Source of the DNA: an uncultured Candidatus Saccharibacteria bacterium
GTDB lineage: Bacteria; Patescibacteriota; Saccharimonadia; Saccharimonadales; Saccharimonadaceae
Assembly (NCBI GenBank): GCA_938045445.1
Contig: CALIMM010000015.1
Location: 62,001-126,000, forward strand
Direction: 5' to 3'
Length of the DNA stretch: 64,000 nt
Under the pieces are notes generated by a model. The model was given only the letters and a program-made list of their open reading frames with translations, did not search any database and was not told the DNA's origin. Of this stretch, positions 1 to 7,331 are shown in pieces; the stretch's first letter is position 1; the number at the start of each line of letters is the position of its first letter. The translations under genes and the position numbers were made by a program.

Positions 1-4
1 TATG

Positions 5-361
5 TTACGCAGCCTTAGCGAAATCGTCTTTGCCAGCACTGGCTTGAGCAGCTTTGGCAGCCTTTTTGGCGTTTTGCTTCTTGGCTTTGTTGGCCAGAGC
101 GGCGCGGCGTGCCTCGGCAGCTTTGCGGCGTGCCTCGAAGCGGTCGACCCGACCCTCGGTGTCGATAATCTTCTCCTCGCCAGTGAAGAATGGGTGAGAC
201 TTGCTGGAGATATGGACCTTGACGAGCGGATACTCGTTGCCATCCTCCCAGGTGATAGTGTCGTCGGTCGCGACCGTCGACTGCGTCAAAAACGCAAAGC
301 CCGCCTGATCATCGCTAAATACGACAGGGCGGTAGGTTTGTGGGTGAATACTGCTTTTCAT
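5..361 (-). CDS. rpmE2: 50S ribosomal protein bL31, type B
   Basis: This is ribosomal protein bL31, a small component of the large subunit near the central protuberance. The 118-residue protein has the type B signature: IHPQTYRPVVF at the N-terminus, then ITWEDGNEYPLVKVHISS and SHPFFTGEEK. It has no CxxC pairs, so it is the zinc-independent form. After about residue 80 it carries a lysine/alanine-rich tail typical of an rRNA-binding extension. I start it at the ATG at 361 (MKSSIHPQ); the frame stays open upstream, but the promoter at 371-400 would place transcription start just before this ATG. No SD is visible. It is transcribed away from the next gene. Confidence 0.93.
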   Translation of the reverse strand: MKSSIHPQTYRPVVFSDDQAGFAFLTQSTVATDDTITWEDGNEYPLVKVHISSKSHPFFTGEEKIIDTEGRVDRFEARRKAAEARRAALANKAKKQNAKKAAKAAQASAGKDDFAKAA

Positions 362-370
362 AACCGCTAT

Positions 371-400
371 ATTGTAGCAGAGAGGGTGGGGGGTTGTCAA
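371..400 (-). promoter_or_regulatory. Promoter of rpmE2
   Basis: On the minus strand TTGACA (400-395) is followed by an 18-base spacer and TACAAT (376-371) with a TG extension (TGC before the hexamer). The -10 ends nine bases before the ATG, so the 5' leader would be only a few bases long. Confidence 0.75.
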
Positions 401-437
401 AGCAATGCCTTGATAGCCATAAAACTAAGCTATTCTG

Positions 438-466
438 TTGAGAAAGTGGTATTATATCAGTATCAG
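438..466 (+). promoter_or_regulatory. Possible promoter of the 528-aa gene
   Basis: TTGAGA at 438-443 lies 17 bases upstream of TATCAG at 461-466. The -10 is poor; an alternative TATTAT lies at 450-455. The gene itself has a good SD at 469-474. Confidence 0.35.
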
Positions 467-482
467 ATAAGGAGAATAGTAT

Positions 483-2069
483 ATGTCACATGCCTCAGAA
501 CGTATAACATTGTCAGACCATCACGAGCAGAGTGAACCAGAGAAGGCGCCCGTTATGTTGGCTTATAATGAGCAGAGTGAGCAAAGACACATCCCCAGCG
601 AAGAAATCTATATACGGACTAAACTTAGCAAAGAATATCTTGGTGATGGTATTCGGCCAACGTATGAGGTAGATGGGCTGCGGTTCTGCTTTCGCAATAG
701 TGGCGAGGCACCACAGTTGCCGCACGCAGTGTATGCCGACCAAACGTATAAGAATCCACTGCCATCTGCCAATCAAGAAGCTGTCGCGCAACAGATTGAG
801 CAGTATTCTACACGGAAGCTCGATAGAGACAGTTGCTTAGTTGCAACGACAACGCCAGAGGGAGTAATGAGACTGTGCGAGAGGATCATTGGTGACATTG
901 ATGAGCAATTCTTGATTGGTCGATATGAAGACGATTTGCGCCGAGGCGACATCAGTACACCACGAATACAACGCTTGACAGATGAGATGATTGCTGCGGT
1001 TGCCTTCGATGAGAATAACGACCCAGCAGAAGAATCATCTAATACTGATGGATTGGCATTGGTGGTTGCGGCGTATTGTGGTGATATGACGGCTATGCAG
1101 TTGCTTGATCAAAAGCTAAATATGTTGTATCAAACACTCGAAGCCCAGCAACGAGAAGTGGAGATTGCGCTTGCTCGAGGATGGGCGACACGTCAGGAGA
1201 GTCGAACCTTTGAGGGTTCTGAGATGATGGGCGCAAGCGAAGTTGCGCTTGTCCACTCAACATCACATAGGGTTGAGCGTGATGATGAGGGTAATGTCAT
1301 TTTGCAACCACTTGCTGCACACACTGATAGTGCGCAGCCTTATGCACATTCTTCGCTGCACTTTACGCCAAACGGGCAGGTTGCATCGCATTCGTATGGG
1401 GTATGGGATCAGAGCAATAAGCTTATTGTGACCAATATGCAAGAGATGATTGATAGAAATGGCTTGCCTGTATCGATGAATAGTTCAGATACATACTTTA
1501 CGCGTAGCCCTGGCGAAGTTCTCGTGTTGCCTGGTGCACTCGTTGTCGAACCAGTTGAAAATATAGAGGATGGTAGCATTATTGCTGAGGACAGCGAGGG
1601 GTGCAAATATGTCGCGCGAGATAACTATACCGACAAGCAGAAGCAAGTGATTGCTCAGCTCGTTGTTGAATATGGGATCGCCCCTGATGGATATAGCGAT
1701 GAGGCAATTGTCCGCGAAGCAGCACTCCGCATGACAGAAAAACGTCTTGGCGTGCGCGAGTATACGACAATTGGGCAGAATGATGTGTTTGCACAGCGTT
1801 ATGCTGCTCTTGCGGAGTCTTTGGGTGTCGGTATGATTAGTCATATGAACTCGGCTGATTATGCGATGGAGCGTGCAGTGCAAGGTTTTTCGCAGGAGAA
1901 TGATTGGCATGATGATCCAACATTACACTTCTCAATGTTCCAAAATGGTAAACTGCCATCGCTTGATGCAATGCGTACTGCGGTGTGGGCTGGTTATTTG
2001 CCAGCAGTCGATATTGCCAAAGCACACACAAAAGCAGACGCGCACATCAATAGCGGTCTAGAATATTAG
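483..2069 (+). CDS. Hypothetical protein, 528 aa
   Basis: I do not recognise this protein. The start at 483 is supported by AAGGAG at 469-474 with an eight-base spacer. It has no signal peptide or clear membrane segment and is acidic, so it is probably cytoplasmic. Residues 190-235 look helical (AALVVAAYCGDM followed by LDQKLNMLYQTLEAQQREVE) and could form a short coiled coil. A middle segment around residues 275-350 (SSLHFTPNGQVASHSYGVWD) is rich in beta-type residues. It is a single transcription unit between rpmE2 (opposite strand) and rpsB. It may be a lineage-specific Saccharibacteria protein. Confidence 0.8.
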   Translation: MSHASERITLSDHHEQSEPEKAPVMLAYNEQSEQRHIPSEEIYIRTKLSKEYLGDGIRPTYEVDGLRFCFRNSGEAPQLPHAVYADQTYKNPLPSANQEAVAQQIEQYSTRKLDRDSCLVATTTPEGVMRLCERIIGDIDEQFLIGRYEDDLRRGDISTPRIQRLTDEMIAAVAFDENNDPAEESSNTDGLALVVAAYCGDMTAMQLLDQKLNMLYQTLEAQQREVEIALARGWATRQESRTFEGSEMMGASEVALVHSTSHRVERDDEGNVILQPLAAHTDSAQPYAHSSLHFTPNGQVASHSYGVWDQSNKLIVTNMQEMIDRNGLPVSMNSSDTYFTRSPGEVLVLPGALVVEPVENIEDGSIIAEDSEGCKYVARDNYTDKQKQVIAQLVVEYGIAPDGYSDEAIVREAALRMTEKRLGVREYTTIGQNDVFAQRYAALAESLGVGMISHMNSADYAMERAVQGFSQENDWHDDPTLHFSMFQNGKLPSLDAMRTAVWAGYLPAVDIAKAHTKADAHINSGLEY

Positions 2070-2124
2070 CAGCTTTCTTGCATGAGAAATGCAGCCATAC
2101 CTATGAGAATGACACGTAGTATGC

Positions 2125-2130
2125 TATAAT
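2125..2130 (+). promoter_or_regulatory. -10 element for rpsB-tsf
   Basis: TATAAT preceded by TGC gives an extended -10. No convincing -35 is seen. It predicts a leader of about 75 bases before rpsB. Confidence 0.6.
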
Positions 2131-2157
2131 TCTCTCGTAACTAACCATAACGACACA

Positions 2158-2186
2158 GCTCCACACCACTCCATACCGTGTGGGGC
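2158..2186 (+). promoter_or_regulatory. Hairpin in the rpsB 5' leader
   Basis: GCTCCACAC at 2158-2166 pairs with GTGTGGGGC at 2178-2186 (nine pairs, one G-T) around an 11-base loop. It sits between the -10 and the rpsB SD (AAAAAAGGAG, ending at 2201). S2 is autoregulated through its leader in some bacteria, so this may be an S2-binding leader; that role is inference. Confidence 0.4.
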
Positions 2187-2210
2187 AAGGCAAAAAAGGA
2201 GTAATGCGAT

Positions 2211-2912
2211 ATGGCCGTGCAGGCAGATATCAAGGCTTTGTTTGAAGCCGGTGCTCATTTTGGGCACAAGACCAGCCGGTGGCATCCGAAGATGGCACCA
2301 TATATTCATAGCAAGCGGCAAGATAGCCACATCATCGACCTCGCGAAGACGGTTGAGGCACTGAATGTGGCGCTGCCCATCATTAGCAAAACGGTGGCAA
2401 GCGGCAAGCAAGTCCTCTTCGTCGGTACCAAGAAGCAGGCGAAGGACATCACCCGCCAAGCTGCCGAGGCAGTTGGCCAGCCATATGTGACCAACCGCTG
2501 GGTTGGTGGGATGCTCACCAATGTGACAACCACCACAGCGCAGATCAAGAAGCTCAAGGACTTGGAGCGCCGCATGGCTAGTGGCGACCTTGAGAAGCGC
2601 TACAACAAGCTAGAAGTCCAGCGCTACCAAGAAGAGATCGACAGCCTCAACTTCAAATACGGCGGTATTAAAGACCTCAATGGCAAGCCTGGCCTGGTGC
2701 TAGTGCTCGATATCTTGGCCGACAACAACGCTTTGCGCGAGGCGAAGACGCTGGGTGTGCCAGTGATCGGTATTGTTGACACTAACGCCAACCCCGACCT
2801 GGTTGATTATCCTATCCCCGCTAACGATGATGCGATCAAGAGCCTGCAGCTGATGCTCGACTACTTCAGTGCAGCAGTCAACGAGGGCAAGGCAACGAAG
2901 GAGGAGAACTAA
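2211..2912 (+). CDS. rpsB: 30S ribosomal protein uS2
   Basis: This is ribosomal protein uS2, needed for late assembly of the small subunit and for docking bS1 where that protein exists. The 233-residue protein shows the family's N-terminal FEAGAHFGHKTSRWHPKM block, the coiled-coil insertion at roughly residues 95-150, and the C-terminal PVIGIVDTNANPDLVDYPIPANDD motif region. The length is normal. AAGGAG upstream of 2211 supports the start. It forms the conserved rpsB-tsf pair, with two bases separating the genes, and both end before a strong terminator at 3538-3570. Confidence 0.98.
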   Translation: MAVQADIKALFEAGAHFGHKTSRWHPKMAPYIHSKRQDSHIIDLAKTVEALNVALPIISKTVASGKQVLFVGTKKQAKDITRQAAEAVGQPYVTNRWVGGMLTNVTTTTAQIKKLKDLERRMASGDLEKRYNKLEVQRYQEEIDSLNFKYGGIKDLNGKPGLVLVLDILADNNALREAKTLGVPVIGIVDTNANPDLVDYPIPANDDAIKSLQLMLDYFSAAVNEGKATKEEN

Positions 2913-2914
2913 CC

Positions 2915-3511
2915 ATGGCTGTGACGATTGATGACATCAAGAAGCTCAAAGAGCTAACTGGCATTGGCCTGACCGATGCTAAGAAGGCGCTGGTGGAGGC
3001 CGAAGGTGACTTCGACTCAGCACTCAATGCTTTGCGCAAAAAGGGCCTGACCAAAGCGGAGAAAAAGGGTGACCGCGAGACCCGCGAAGGGTTGATCGAG
3101 AGCTATGTCCACAGTGGTCGGATCGGTGTGGTGGTCGAGGTCAACTGCGAGACAGACTTTGTGGCTCGCCTGCCTGAGTTTAAGGAGTTTGCGCACCAGA
3201 TTGCCATGCAAGTTGCTGCGATGAACCCACGCTATGCCACGATGGACGACATCCCAGCTGAGGTGTACGATGCCAAGAAGCAGGAGTTTCTCGCCAGCGA
3301 TGCTTTGGCAAGCAAGCCTGAGGCAATGCGTGACCAAATCGTCGAAGGGCAGCTCAAGAAGCACTTCGCCGAGCAGGTCTTGGCCGAGCAAGCCTTTGTG
3401 CTCGACGACAGCAAGACGGTTGGCCAGCTCATCAAAGAGCAGGTGGCACTGCGCGGCGAGAATGTCCGCGTCAGCCAATTCAAGCGGATTGAGCTGGGCG
3501 TGACGGAGTAG
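2915..3511 (+). CDS. tsf: Elongation factor Ts
   Basis: EF-Ts is the guanine nucleotide exchange factor that recharges EF-Tu with GTP. The 198-residue protein carries the N-terminal UBA-like domain (LTGIGLTDAKKALVEAEGD) and the core exchange motif with VNCETDFVAR near residue 80. It is at the short end of the family (E. coli about 283 residues) and has a reduced C-terminal half. A GAGGAG sequence inside the end of rpsB supplies the SD, so translation is probably coupled to rpsB. Confidence 0.97.
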   Translation: MAVTIDDIKKLKELTGIGLTDAKKALVEAEGDFDSALNALRKKGLTKAEKKGDRETREGLIESYVHSGRIGVVVEVNCETDFVARLPEFKEFAHQIAMQVAAMNPRYATMDDIPAEVYDAKKQEFLASDALASKPEAMRDQIVEGQLKKHFAEQVLAEQAFVLDDSKTVGQLIKEQVALRGENVRVSQFKRIELGVTE

Positions 3512-3537
3512 TCACGAGAGAGTAAGCTTTTGCGTAG

Positions 3538-3570
3538 CGAGTGGCATGAGAAATGTGCCACTCGTTTTTT
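3538..3570 (+). terminator. Intrinsic terminator after rpsB-tsf
   Basis: A perfect nine-base-pair stem, CGAGTGGCA (3538-3546) with TGCCACTCG (3556-3564), is followed by six T residues at 3565-3570. Confidence 0.9.
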
Positions 3571-3604
3571 ATGCAAACTCTCCTCACACCCCAGCAAATA
3601 ATGG

Positions 3605-3610
3605 TACAAT
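3605..3610 (+). promoter_or_regulatory. -10 element for frr
   Basis: TACAAT with an upstream TGG (extended -10) lies 26 bases before the frr ATG. The start has its own SD, AAGGAG at 3625-3630 with a six-base spacer. Confidence 0.6.
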
Positions 3611-3636
3611 AAAGGAAAACCAAGAAGGAGATCGCG

Positions 3637-4191
3637 ATGTTTGATACCACCCCCTACGAAGAAAAGATGAACCACGTGCTAGAGCACCTGGAGGAGCGCC
3701 TGGGGAAGATCCGCACCGGCCGGGCTCACGCGAGTATGCTGGATGGCATTATGGTCGAGGCGTATGGCACCAGTATGCCGCTCAACCAAGTGGCTAACGT
3801 GACGGCACCAGAGGCGACGCTATTGCAGATCACGCCATTTGACCCAGCTAATCTGCAAAAGATTGCGAGCGCCATCCGAGCCGATCAAGCGCTTGGCCTC
3901 AACCCGAGCGACGATGGTCACGTCGTCCGTGTGCCAGTGCCGCCACTGACAGAGGAGCGCCGTAAACAACTGGTTAAGCAAGCCAGCGAGAAGGTAGAAG
4001 AAGCACGCATTGCCCTGCGCGGGGTACGCCAAGACGCCTTGAAAGACGCCAAGCGCCGCAAAGAAGCCAAGGAGCTGAGTGAAGATGACGTGAAGGCAGT
4101 GGAGAAGGAGATCGATCGCCTTATGGCACAGCACCAAACCACGATAGAAGCCGCCTTTGCCGCTAAAGAGAAGGATATTTTGACGATTTAA
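3637..4191 (+). CDS. frr: Ribosome recycling factor
   Basis: Ribosome recycling factor works with EF-G to split the post-termination ribosome. The 184-residue protein has full family length. It shows the N-terminal helix with LGKIRTGRAHASMLDG, the domain II beta segment, and the C-terminal helices with LTEERRKQLVKQASEKVEEAR. It follows rpsB-tsf as in many bacteria, but has its own promoter after the terminator. uppS begins 52 bases downstream, so frr, uppS and the M50 protease gene probably form one operon. Confidence 0.97.
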   Translation: MFDTTPYEEKMNHVLEHLEERLGKIRTGRAHASMLDGIMVEAYGTSMPLNQVANVTAPEATLLQITPFDPANLQKIASAIRADQALGLNPSDDGHVVRVPVPPLTEERRKQLVKQASEKVEEARIALRGVRQDALKDAKRRKEAKELSEDDVKAVEKEIDRLMAQHQTTIEAAFAAKEKDILTI

Positions 4192-4243
4192 TGACATTCT
4201 CTCTGCCGACGTACGCAACCAACCACCCATCATGGAGCCAGGC

Positions 4244-4939
4244 ATGAGTGCTACCACGCACTTGCCGCAGCATGTTGGCTATATTGTTGATGGCAACCGG
4301 CGCTGGGCTAAGCAGCGTGGCCTCTCGGCTCAAGAGGGGCACAGTGCTGGCTACGAAAAACTCCGCGATATTGCTCTTACCACCATCAAGCGTGGTGTGC
4401 CGTACGTCAGCGCCTATATCTTTAGCACCGAGAACTGGCACCGTAGCGGTCCAGAGGTCAAGCACTTGATGAACTTGCTAGTAACAATGCTCGATCGCGA
4501 TCTGCCCATCTTCATCGAGCATGGGGTGCGTATCCGTGTGGCAGGGACGCGCCTGCGCCTGAGCCGGCGGGTCAAGAAGGCGATCGATGCTGCTGAGGCT
4601 GCCACCAAGGATTTGCAGCAGGGCACAATGGTGCTGTCGTTTAATTATGGTGGGCAGCAGGAAATCATCGATGCGGTCAATCGCTTGCGCAAAACGTTTT
4701 CTGTCCACAAGAAGGTAACGGCCCAGATCTTTGAGCAATTTTTGTATACACCAGATGTGCCGCCGTGTGATTTGATCGTCCGTACCAGTGGTGAGCAGCG
4801 GCTGAGCAACTTCATGCTGTGGCGCAGCGCCTATAGCGAGCTACTGTTCTTGGATAAGCCATGGCCAGATATGACACACGCCGACGTCAATGCTTTGCTG
4901 GCCGAGTATGCCCGGCGGCAACGGCGCTTTGGAGGATAA
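4244..4939 (+). CDS. uppS: Isoprenyl (undecaprenyl) diphosphate synthase
   Basis: This cis-prenyltransferase condenses isopentenyl diphosphate onto an allylic primer to build the lipid carrier for wall synthesis. With the start at 4244 (GGAG at 4234-4237, six-base spacer) it has 231 residues; the upstream ATG at 4232 has no SD. The catalytic aspartate is D16 in VDGNRRWA. Also present are AYIFSTENWHRS and the C-terminal RTSGEQRLSNFMLW substrate-binding region. The signature reads DGNRRW rather than the usual bacterial DGNGRW. The neighbours frr and an M50 protease match the classic frr-uppS-rseP order, although cdsA and dxr are absent. Product chain length cannot be read from sequence alone. 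Confidence 0.93.
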   Translation: MSATTHLPQHVGYIVDGNRRWAKQRGLSAQEGHSAGYEKLRDIALTTIKRGVPYVSAYIFSTENWHRSGPEVKHLMNLLVTMLDRDLPIFIEHGVRIRVAGTRLRLSRRVKKAIDAAEAATKDLQQGTMVLSFNYGGQQEIIDAVNRLRKTFSVHKKVTAQIFEQFLYTPDVPPCDLIVRTSGEQRLSNFMLWRSAYSELLFLDKPWPDMTHADVNALLAEYARRQRRFGG

Positions 4940-4951
4940 CGAAGGAGGAAT

Positions 4952-6118
4952 ATGGAGATAGTCATTGGTATTATTATTGGAGTCATCGCACTGACGCTGC
5001 TGGTGGCAACGCACGAGCTGGGCCATGGCATTGTGGCGCGGCGTAATGGTGTGGTGGTGGAGGAATTTGGCATTGGCTTTCCACCGCAGGCCTATAGCAA
5101 GGTGATCAAAAAAAGTATTCTGGGCGAGAATGTCCGCTTCTCGCTCAACTGGCTGCCGCTGGGTGGCTTTGTGAAGCTGCAGGGCGAGCACGATGCGGCC
5201 GATCAGCCTGGTGATTATGGCGCAGCGACCTTTTGGCAAAAGACCAAGATCTTGCTGGCTGGCGTGACCGTCAACTGGCTGACCGCAGTGGTGCTCCTCA
5301 CTGGCCTCGCCTGGGTGGGCCTGCCCAAGATGATCGACAACCAATTTTACCTACCAAGCGACGCAGTGGTGAGTAACCACCCAGTGCAGCTTGGCACGCT
5401 TACTCCTGGCTTGCCCGCCGCCAAGGCAGGACTCCGCCAGGGTGATGCAATTAACCAGCTGGCTGGGCAAACGGTGCGTAGCACAACCGACCTAGCGCAC
5501 TTTGCGAGCCAGCATAAGGGCGAAACCGTACCCGTAGTGTACACCCGCGGTGATAAACAAGCCACTGCCATGGTGGCGCTGCGCAAAGATAATCCCGATC
5601 GCAAAGGCTACTTAGGGGCAGAGCTCACCAAGCAGCAAGATACAATCCGCGCCACCTGGTCGGCACCGATTGTGGGTGTCGTGACAACAGCGCAGCTCAC
5701 TGGGGCGACACTCCAGGGCCTGGGCGATATGGTGGTAAATCTCGCCACTAGTCTGGTGCAGCAGTTTAGTAGCGACAGCGCGACGAGCCAGCAGGCCAAG
5801 CAAAACTTATCGCAAGTGGGTAATGCCGTGGCTGGCCCGGTGGGGATCTTTGCCATTATCTTCCCGGCAGCAGGGCAGGCTGGCGTGGTGCACGTGTTGC
5901 TGCTGACGGCGATCATTGCGTTATCGCTAGCAGTGATGAATATCTTACCCATCCCTGCGCTCGATGGTGGTCGCTGGACAGTGATGGCGATCTTCCGCCT
6001 GCTGCGCAAGCCACTGAGTAAGCAGATGGAAGAGAATATCCAAGCAGCTGGTTTCTTGTGTTTGCTTGGTTTAATTGTGCTAGTGACGATTGCTGACATT
6101 AGGAAGTTGGTGCACTAA
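4952..6118 (+). CDS. rseP: RseP-type site-2 (M50) membrane zinc protease
   Basis: This is an intramembrane metalloprotease that cleaves transmembrane substrates such as anti-sigma factors or signal peptide remnants. The zinc motif HELGH is at residues 21-25 in the first membrane helix. A PDZ domain follows (GLPAAKAGLRQGDAINQLAG, about residues 150-220). The third zinc ligand is in the NILPIPALDGGR motif near residue 337. At 388 residues it has one PDZ domain rather than the two of E. coli RseP, as in many Gram-positive members. AAGGAGG just before the ATG supports the start. It follows uppS by 12 bases. No sigma/anti-sigma pair lies in this window, so the substrate is unknown. Confidence 0.93.
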   Translation: MEIVIGIIIGVIALTLLVATHELGHGIVARRNGVVVEEFGIGFPPQAYSKVIKKSILGENVRFSLNWLPLGGFVKLQGEHDAADQPGDYGAATFWQKTKILLAGVTVNWLTAVVLLTGLAWVGLPKMIDNQFYLPSDAVVSNHPVQLGTLTPGLPAAKAGLRQGDAINQLAGQTVRSTTDLAHFASQHKGETVPVVYTRGDKQATAMVALRKDNPDRKGYLGAELTKQQDTIRATWSAPIVGVVTTAQLTGATLQGLGDMVVNLATSLVQQFSSDSATSQQAKQNLSQVGNAVAGPVGIFAIIFPAAGQAGVVHVLLLTAIIALSLAVMNILPIPALDGGRWTVMAIFRLLRKPLSKQMEENIQAAGFLCLLGLIVLVTIADIRKLVH

Positions 6119-6224
6119 TGCAGGCTAAGCAGTGTGGCAGAGCAGAGCGTTATCGTGGAGGTTTGCACCGCGGGGAGATATGGTTGCTTAATCGCGTAAT
6201 GGTAATACATAAGGAATTCACTTC

Positions 6225-7022
6225 ATGATACGCGTTGCTCTCCGCCCCAAAGCTGCTCACTCCTCCCGGCCCAAAACGCCGCTCACGCCACGCCAGAGCC
6301 TGCTGCGCGTTGCCTCGTGGCTTGGCTGGCCGCTGTGGGTCTGGCTGAGCTTTATGGGGGCAGGGTTACTCTGTAGTGTGGTACTCTACCTTCTCTTTCA
6401 TGGCCAAGAGTCAGTGCCGGTCTTGCCGCTCATTATGATGCAAACGGCGGTCTATGTGGTGGCATTGGCGCTGCTGATTGGCCTACCATGGCTGGTGTGG
6501 CGCGCACGGTCCAAGACGCCAGCGAGCTTTCGTACAAGCGTGCAGCAGCTTGGGTGGCGGCGCTCGCTGCAGTGGCGCGACTTTGGCTGGGCGCTGGTGG
6601 GCTTTATTATCTACATTGTACTATCGATGATCGCACTGGCGGCGGCCAAGCAGTGGTTGCCCGGCTTTGATGCCACTCAGGCACAGAACCTCGGCTACCA
6701 GCAGCTCTATGGCGCAGAGCGCTTGCTCGCCTTTGCGATGTTGGTGGTGGTGGCACCGGTGGCCGAGGAGCTGGTGTTTCGTGGTTATTTGTATAGCAAG
6801 CTCCATGCCGCGCACATGCCAGTGTGGCTTATTACCGTAGTGGTGAGTGGGCTCTTTGGTTATGTACATGGCCAGCTTAATGTCGGCATTGATGTCGCGA
6901 TGCTCAGCATCGTGCTGGTGGCGCTGCGCCATACGACTGGCACAATATGGCCCGGCATTCTCATTCATATGGTCAAGAACACGATTGCATTTTTGGCGAT
7001 GTTTGTCTTTATGGTGGGATGA
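6225..7022 (+). CDS. CPBP-family intramembrane glutamic protease
   Basis: This 265-residue polytopic membrane protein belongs to the CPBP (Abi/Rce1-like) family. Motif 1 is EELVFRG near residues 181-187; a second region, VSGLFGYVHGQL, carries the conserved histidine, and a third lies around GILIHMVKN. Hydrophobic segments flank these throughout. The family includes CAAX-type proteases and bacteriocin self-immunity proteins; the substrate here is unknown. An AAGGAA sequence upstream of 6225 is the likely SD. It follows the M50 protease gene by about 105 bases. Confidence 0.88.
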   Translation: MIRVALRPKAAHSSRPKTPLTPRQSLLRVASWLGWPLWVWLSFMGAGLLCSVVLYLLFHGQESVPVLPLIMMQTAVYVVALALLIGLPWLVWRARSKTPASFRTSVQQLGWRRSLQWRDFGWALVGFIIYIVLSMIALAAAKQWLPGFDATQAQNLGYQQLYGAERLLAFAMLVVVAPVAEELVFRGYLYSKLHAAHMPVWLITVVVSGLFGYVHGQLNVGIDVAMLSIVLVALRHTTGTIWPGILIHMVKNTIAFLAMFVFMVG

Positions 7023-7099
7023 TAGGGAAGAACGAGCCGACTGACGAACTCAACCTAGAGATTTTATTTTGTGTCGATATCTTTTCTCCCGTATCAATC

Positions 7100-7219
7100 C
7101 TAGAACCCCTCTTTCTTGGTATCTCTCCACTGGCGCAGGAGCTCATCGAACAAGAAAATATCTGGAGGCCAGCAACCAAATATACGGAAAAGCACCACCA
7201 TTCTATCTGACCGGAACAT
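7100..7219 (-). repeat. Small-ORF repeat, copy A
   Basis: This stretch holds a 39-codon minus-strand ORF starting ATGTTCCGG at 7219 and ending at 7100. It shares a 16-base identical block (ACCGAAAATGTTCCGG) and the block ATATTTTCTTGTTCG with the plus-strand stretch at 52456-52560. The peptides align (MFRSDRMVVLFRIFG with MFRPEHAAELFRLLC). The frame stays open upstream into proS, so the true start is uncertain. The 7023-7331 gap otherwise holds only the proS promoter region. I cannot say whether it is translated. Confidence 0.5.
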
Positions 7220-7331
7220 TTTCGGTTTGGTGAGCGACTGCACCAGCGGTAGTTTTGAGATGAGGTTATGAGTATTCAGCCTGGCTGTCTCATGCCGCTT
7301 TTGCCAATATTGTGTTACTATAAGAGAGATT

